Shown: piece by piece, positions 6,160 through 8,742 of the stretch | Position numbering within the stretch: position 1 is the first letter of the stretch | Layout of the letters: each line of letters starts with the position of its first letter | NCBI GenBank assembly: GCA_947303105.1 | Contig: CAMYXQ010000030.1 | Coordinates: 1 to 8,742 of the forward strand | Reading direction: 5' to 3' | DNA length: 8,742 bases | Origin: an uncultured Caryophanales bacterium | GTDB taxonomy: Bacteria; Bacillota_I; Bacilli_A; RFN20; CAG-826 | The notes under the pieces: model-generated | What the model was told of the DNA's origin: nothing | Database searches by the model: none | The model's input: the letters and a program-made list of their open reading frames with translations, nothing else | Program-made: the position numbers and the translations under genes

Positions 6160-6648
6160 ATGAAAACGAAAAAGAGCCCAGCTTTGATCGCGATGCTCGT
6201 CGCTTCCATCATCATGGTGATCTGCGTCGTTTTGTCGGTCATCCTGATCTTCACCGTCGGTCTCCACATCGAAGAACTCGTCAAAGGTGACGAGGAATCC
6301 CAAAGCGGCGGCCAAGCCCTCGGCGAAGCCATCTTGATCATCATCCTGGTCGCTTACGGCTTCTTCTATTTCTTCGGCTTCTTGGCCTTGCTCATCGTCA
6401 CGGCGGTCCCCGGCTTCCTCGTTTATGCCCGCGGGAGCGACAAGTGCCTCGTTTGGGCCCGCGTCATGGCGATCATCGACTTGTTCTTCGTCGCCTTTGG
6501 CATCTTCTGGATCATCGTCATCAAAGGCTTCGAGCTGCTCACATTCATCACCATCATCGTCGAAACCATCGCCACGATCATCTATTTGGTTTCCGCCTTC
6601 GTCATCAAAAGAGGCGACGGGCTGCCCAAAGAAATCCCTCTCGAATAA
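6160..6648 (+). CDS. Four-helix integral membrane protein, unknown function
   Basis: I cannot assign this 162-residue protein to a named family. It has four hydrophobic stretches: about 8-34, 55-89 (long), 99-121 and 126-149. A hydrophilic acidic loop (about 36-54) separates the first two. The N-terminus (MKTKKS) and the tail after helix 4 (KRGDG) are basic, consistent with both ends in the cytoplasm. There is no signal peptide cleavage site, Cys pair or obvious catalytic motif. The ATG is well supported by GAGGAGGT nine bases upstream. It has its own promoter and a strong terminator, so it looks like a single-gene unit set between hemW and the heat-shock operon. Reading frames on the opposite strand here are mirror images of the hydrophobic codons and are not considered genes. 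Confidence 0.75.
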   Translation: MKTKKSPALIAMLVASIIMVICVVLSVILIFTVGLHIEELVKGDEESQSGGQALGEAILIIILVAYGFFYFFGFLALLIVTAVPGFLVYARGSDKCLVWARVMAIIDLFFVAFGIFWIIVIKGFELLTFITIIVETIATIIYLVSAFVIKRGDGLPKEIPLE

Positions 6649-6665
6649 CGATAACGACATTGAAG

Positions 6666-6691
6666 ACGGGCCTTTGGCCCGTTTTTCTTTT
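6666..6691 (+). terminator. Strong Rho-independent terminator
   Basis: ACGGGCC (6666-6672) and GGCCCGT (6676-6682) form a perfect 7-bp stem with a TTT loop, followed by TTTTCTTTT. It lies 17 bases after the stop codon of the four-helix membrane protein and insulates the heat-shock promoter downstream. Confidence 0.9.
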
Positions 6692-6719
6692 CTCCTCGCG
6701 TATATGGTGCGCACGCTTC

Positions 6720-6738
6720 TTTTTATTAATAAAAATTA
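6720..6738 (+). promoter_or_regulatory. A/T tract upstream of the hrcA promoter (UP-element-like)
   Basis: Nineteen consecutive A/T bases occur here, in otherwise GC-rich DNA, including the perfect palindrome TTTTATTAATAAAA (6721-6734). The tract lies about 45 to 63 bases before the predicted transcription start, where the RNA polymerase alpha subunit can contact an UP element. The role is inferred from position and composition. Confidence 0.45.
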
Positions 6739-6762
6739 GCACACGGGTGTTGACAGTGCTAA
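6736..6762 (+). promoter_or_regulatory. CIRCE operator, upstream copy (HrcA binding site)
   Basis: TTAGCACAC - 9 bases - CAGTGCTAA matches the CIRCE consensus TTAGCACTC-N9-GAGTGCTAA with one mismatch in each arm. The -35 box TTGACA (6750-6755) lies inside it, so bound HrcA should block RNA polymerase. Confidence 0.88.
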
Positions 6763-6777
6763 AAGGCTGCCTATAAT
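6750..6777 (+). promoter_or_regulatory. Consensus sigma-A promoter of the hrcA-grpE-dnaK operon
   Basis: TTGACA (6750-6755) and TATAAT (6772-6777) both match the consensus perfectly, with 16 bases between them. Transcription should begin near 6783, at the left end of the second CIRCE. The strong core promoter is held in check by two operators, as expected for a derepressed heat-shock operon. Confidence 0.92.
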
Positions 6778-6781
6778 ATCC

Positions 6782-6808
6782 TTAGCACCGAAAAGGTTAG
6801 AGTGCTAA
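6782..6808 (+). promoter_or_regulatory. CIRCE operator, downstream copy (HrcA binding site)
   Basis: TTAGCACCG - 9 bases - GAGTGCTAA: the right arm is perfect and the left arm has two mismatches. It begins 46 bases after the start of the first copy and covers the transcription start and leader. The element ends two bases before the hrcA Shine-Dalgarno, so it may also fold in the mRNA. Confidence 0.92.
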
Positions 6809-6810
6809 AA

Positions 6811-6816
6811 AGGAGA
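6811..6816 (+). promoter_or_regulatory. Ribosome binding site that fixes the hrcA start
   Basis: AGGAGA lies six bases before the ATG at 6823. An in-frame GTG at 6802 lies within the CIRCE right arm and has no ribosome binding site, so the ATG is the preferred start. Confidence 0.85.
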
Positions 6817-6822
6817 CAGGAT

Positions 6823-7845
6823 ATGACCCGGAAGGACACGATACTCAAATACATCGTCGAACACTTCATCAGCACGGCCGAGCCCGTCGGATCGAAGACG
6901 CTTCTCGAGACTTATCACCTCAATTGCTCCTCGGCGACCATCCGCAACGAGATGAACGCCCTCGAAAACGAAGGTTATCTGGAAAAGACCCACACCTCCA
7001 GCGGACGCGTCCCCAGCGAGAAAGGCTACGAATACTATGTCAAGAACCTCCGTGGCCAGCGGGTCGATGAGCAAGTGAAGAACGCCCTGCAGGTGGTCCT
7101 CGACAAGAAAATCAAGTCGGTGGAGCAAGTCATGCAGGAAGCCTGCGAGATCCTCTCGAATATGACGAATCTCGCGTCCGCCGTCCTTGGGCCTTCGGCC
7201 GAGGAGGAACGCCTGGTCAAAGTCCAAGTCATCCCCCTATCCGCCAATTCGGCGACGGCGGTGTTCGTCACCGACAAGGGTTACGTCGAGAATAAGACAT
7301 TCATCCTCGACGACGCCCTCGCGATGAACGATCTCGAGAAGATGATCACCACCCTCAACGACCGCCTGACGGGCAGCAAGATCAGCGAAGTGCTCCCCAA
7401 ACTCGAGGCCATGCGCCCCGCGCTCACCGACTACTTCGTCAATCAGAAGATGCTCTACGAAGTCCTCTTCGAAGCCTTCGTCCGCTTCACCGGGGAACGC
7501 ATGGAACTATATGGCAAAGACGCTCTCTTCCATCAGCCCGAGTTCGAGAGCGATGCCAAGAAGCTGCGCCGCCTCATCGGACTCCTCGATGACCCGAAGG
7601 CCTTCCGCGAAGCGGTCAAGGAAGGGGCCGATGCCGGAGATGGCGTCAGCGTCAAGATCGGCAAAGAAGGCGAGGACCTCTCCATCGTCAGCGCCGCGGT
7701 TCAGATCCCGGGCGAAGGGCCTGGCACGACCCTGACCGTCCTCGGACCGACCCGCATGGACTACGACAGAGTCGTAAGCATCCTGCAGTACTTCGCCGAG
7801 ACCCTCGAGAAATACTTCGCCGATCAGACGAAAGGAGACAAATGA
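6823..7845 (+). CDS. hrcA: HrcA, heat-inducible transcription repressor
   Basis: HrcA is the dimeric repressor of class I heat-shock genes; it binds CIRCE, and in Bacillus its activity depends on GroEL. The 340-residue length is typical. The N-terminal winged helix holds the family signature: PVGSKTLLE (21-29), ATIRNEMNALENEGYLEK (38-55) and HTSSGRVPSEKGYEYYV (57-73). The rest forms the GAF-like and inserted dimerisation domains, ending with the conserved type of segment LTVLGPTRMDYDRVVSIL. The start at 6823 is chosen over an upstream in-frame GTG at 6802 because of the AGGAGA site and because the upstream start falls in the operator. Two CIRCE copies lie just upstream, so autoregulation is expected. 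The stop TGA (7843-7845) overlaps the grpE start, which implies translational coupling. The order hrcA-grpE-dnaK is the usual one in Firmicutes. Confidence 0.97.
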   Translation: MTRKDTILKYIVEHFISTAEPVGSKTLLETYHLNCSSATIRNEMNALENEGYLEKTHTSSGRVPSEKGYEYYVKNLRGQRVDEQVKNALQVVLDKKIKSVEQVMQEACEILSNMTNLASAVLGPSAEEERLVKVQVIPLSANSATAVFVTDKGYVENKTFILDDALAMNDLEKMITTLNDRLTGSKISEVLPKLEAMRPALTDYFVNQKMLYEVLFEAFVRFTGERMELYGKDALFHQPEFESDAKKLRRLIGLLDDPKAFREAVKEGADAGDGVSVKIGKEGEDLSIVSAAVQIPGEGPGTTLTVLGPTRMDYDRVVSILQYFAETLEKYFADQTKGDK

Positions 7846-8390
7846 TGGCCAAAGAAAAGAAGAAAGAAGAGATGGCCGAGGCGCCGAGCGCCGACGACCT
7901 CCTCAAAGAAGCGGCCAAAGAGACGGAGAAATGGAAGAACGAATACTATCGGGTGTATGCCGATATGGAAAATCTCCGGAAACAGCTCGAACGCGATCAC
8001 ACCGAAGCCATCAAATACCGCGCTTCGGGATTCGTCGAAGAACTCCTTCCCGCCCTCGATAGCTTCCGTTTCGCCCTCAACGCCGAACCGCAAAGCGATG
8101 AAGCCCGCAATTACAAAATCGGCTTCGACTACATCTACAAACTCATCCTCTCCGCGTTGGAGAAGGAAGGGGTCCAAGAGAAGACCCCGCCCCTCGGATC
8201 CGCCTTCGATGCGACCTACATGCAGGCCCTCGATGCGGTGGAAGAGGACGGCGAACCGAACAAAGTGACGAAGGTATACGCCGCAGCGTATTACCTCAAG
8301 GACCGCCTGATCCGCCCGGCCCGCGTCCAAGTGCGGATCAACAAAGAAGAAAACCAAGAGCCGGCCGCTGACGAAGCGAGCGCGGCCTAA
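7842..8390 (+). CDS. grpE: GrpE, nucleotide exchange factor for DnaK
   Basis: GrpE is a dimeric cochaperone that drives ADP release from DnaK. The 182 residues comprise a charged N-terminus, a long helical coiled-coil region (about 18-60), and the C-terminal beta domain that contacts DnaK. Family marks are YADMENLRKQLERD (39-52), ELLPALDSFRFAL (67-79), FDATYMQALDAVE (122-134) and AAYYLKDRLIRPARVQV (148-164). Where many GrpE proteins have a His in the FDP..H.A segment and a Gly in the GY step, this one has Tyr and Ala; both look like tolerated changes. Two adjacent ATG codons (7842 and 7845) can serve as the start. AAGGAG (7832-7837) is four bases from the first and seven from the second, so 7845 has the better spacing and either is possible. 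It overlaps the end of hrcA and is followed 14 bases later by dnaK, all in one operon under CIRCE control. Confidence 0.96.
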   Translation: MMAKEKKKEEMAEAPSADDLLKEAAKETEKWKNEYYRVYADMENLRKQLERDHTEAIKYRASGFVEELLPALDSFRFALNAEPQSDEARNYKIGFDYIYKLILSALEKEGVQEKTPPLGSAFDATYMQALDAVEEDGEPNKVTKVYAAAYYLKDRLIRPARVQVRINKEENQEPAADEASAA

Positions 8391-8404
8391 AGGAGGAATC
8401 TAAT

Positions 8405-8742
8405 ATGGCAAAAGAAATCATCGTCGGAATCGACCTCGGAACGACCAATAGCGTTATCTCTTACTTACAGAGCGATGGCAAAGTCAAAGTCATCCCCAAC
8501 CCCGAGGGCACCAATACAACCCCGTCCGTCGTGGCCTTTAAGGCCAACGGCGAGCAGATCGTCGGCAACGCCGCGAAGCGTCAGATGATCACCAACCCGG
8601 ACACCATCCGCAGCGCGAAGCGCAAAATCGGCACCGGCGAAAAATTCCACGTCGGCTGCCTCAACAAGGATTTCACCCCGCAGGAAATCAGCGCCAAGGT
8701 GCTCGCTTACATGAAAGACTACGCCGAGAAGAACATCGGCCA
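8405..8742 (+). CDS. dnaK: DnaK (Hsp70 chaperone), N-terminal part, cut by window end
   Basis: This is the start of the Hsp70 chaperone DnaK, an ATP-driven protein-folding machine. The frame is open from the ATG at 8405 to the window edge: 112 full codons of an expected roughly 600. The translation opens MAKEIIVGIDLGTTNSV, the phosphate-binding loop of the actin-like ATPase domain, followed by NPEGTNTTPSVVAF (around 32-45) and GNAAKRQMITNPDTI, all typical. A strong Shine-Dalgarno AAAGGAGG (8389-8396) lies eight bases before the ATG and overlaps the grpE stop codon. Expression should follow the CIRCE-controlled promoter before hrcA; no separate promoter or operator is visible in the 14-base gap. 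A dnaJ gene commonly follows but is outside the window. The only abnormality is the artificial truncation at the edge. Confidence 0.98.
   Translation, partial: MAKEIIVGIDLGTTNSVISYLQSDGKVKVIPNPEGTNTTPSVVAFKANGEQIVGNAAKRQMITNPDTIRSAKRKIGTGEKFHVGCLNKDFTPQEISAKVLAYMKDYAEKNIG

Noticed and set aside
6151..6714. Minus-strand frame of 187 codons opposite the four-helix membrane protein, very Asp/Glu-rich
   Set aside because: Asp- and Glu-rich frames arise opposite Ile/Val/Phe codons such as atc and gtc; it also crosses the strong terminator and has no family resemblance.
6707..6714. 8-bp palindrome GTGCGCAC before the heat-shock promoter
   Set aside because: Too short to distinguish from chance and not linked to any recognised site.
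6802..6822. In-frame GTG start that would lengthen HrcA by seven residues
   Set aside because: It lies in the CIRCE right arm, has no ribosome binding site, and the added residues are just the translated Shine-Dalgarno region.

Overview
The window holds a compact, almost entirely plus-strand stretch of a bacterial chromosome. The gene order lepA - hemW - hrcA - grpE - dnaK is the classic Firmicutes/Bacilli neighbourhood, CIRCE operators precede hrcA, and most genes carry AGGAGG-type ribosome binding sites. Codon third positions are rich in G and C (atc, gcc, cgc, aag dominate), which is unusual for low-GC Firmicutes. TGG is used for Trp and TGA ends two genes, so the code is the standard one and not the mycoplasma code. 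My best guess is an uncultured gut-type Bacilli/Erysipelotrichia-like lineage; this is inference from style and synteny only. No tRNA, rRNA, CRISPR array, insertion sequence or phage gene is visible, and no gene-free stretch exceeds 300 bases.

Layout. 2-1279: C-terminal part of a DinG/XPD-type superfamily 2 helicase, cut by the window edge and ending inside its own intrinsic terminator. 1332-3143: complete lepA (elongation factor 4) with its own promoter and a very short leader. 3202-5042 continuing into hemW (to 6121): an apparent operon of a Fic-fold protein with a destroyed active-site motif, a small single-pass membrane protein, and the radical-SAM protein HemW. The three genes are separated by 11 bases and by a 4-base overlap. 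6160-6648: a four-helix membrane protein with its own promoter, a hairpin around its ribosome binding site, and a strong terminator. 6720-6808: a heat-shock control region with an A/T tract, a consensus sigma-A promoter and two CIRCE operators. 6823 to the window end: hrcA - grpE - dnaK, with dnaK cut off after 112 codons.

How the genes fit together. HrcA is expected to bind the two CIRCE copies and repress its own operon, which also makes the DnaK chaperone and its nucleotide exchange factor GrpE. LepA acts on the ribosome; HemW is a heme-binding radical-SAM family member. Compared with the familiar lepA-hemW-hrcA order, two extra genes (Fic-like and small membrane protein) sit before hemW and one (four-helix membrane protein) sits after it.

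The points most worth a second look are: the Fic-like protein, which keeps an inhibitory-helix-like TSLIEG motif but has lost the catalytic histidine and the GNGR loop; a terminator-shaped hairpin inside the early hemW coding region; promoters placed so close to lepA and to the Fic-like gene that their mRNAs should be nearly or fully leaderless; a hairpin presenting the ribosome binding site of the four-helix membrane protein; and the double-CIRCE promoter.
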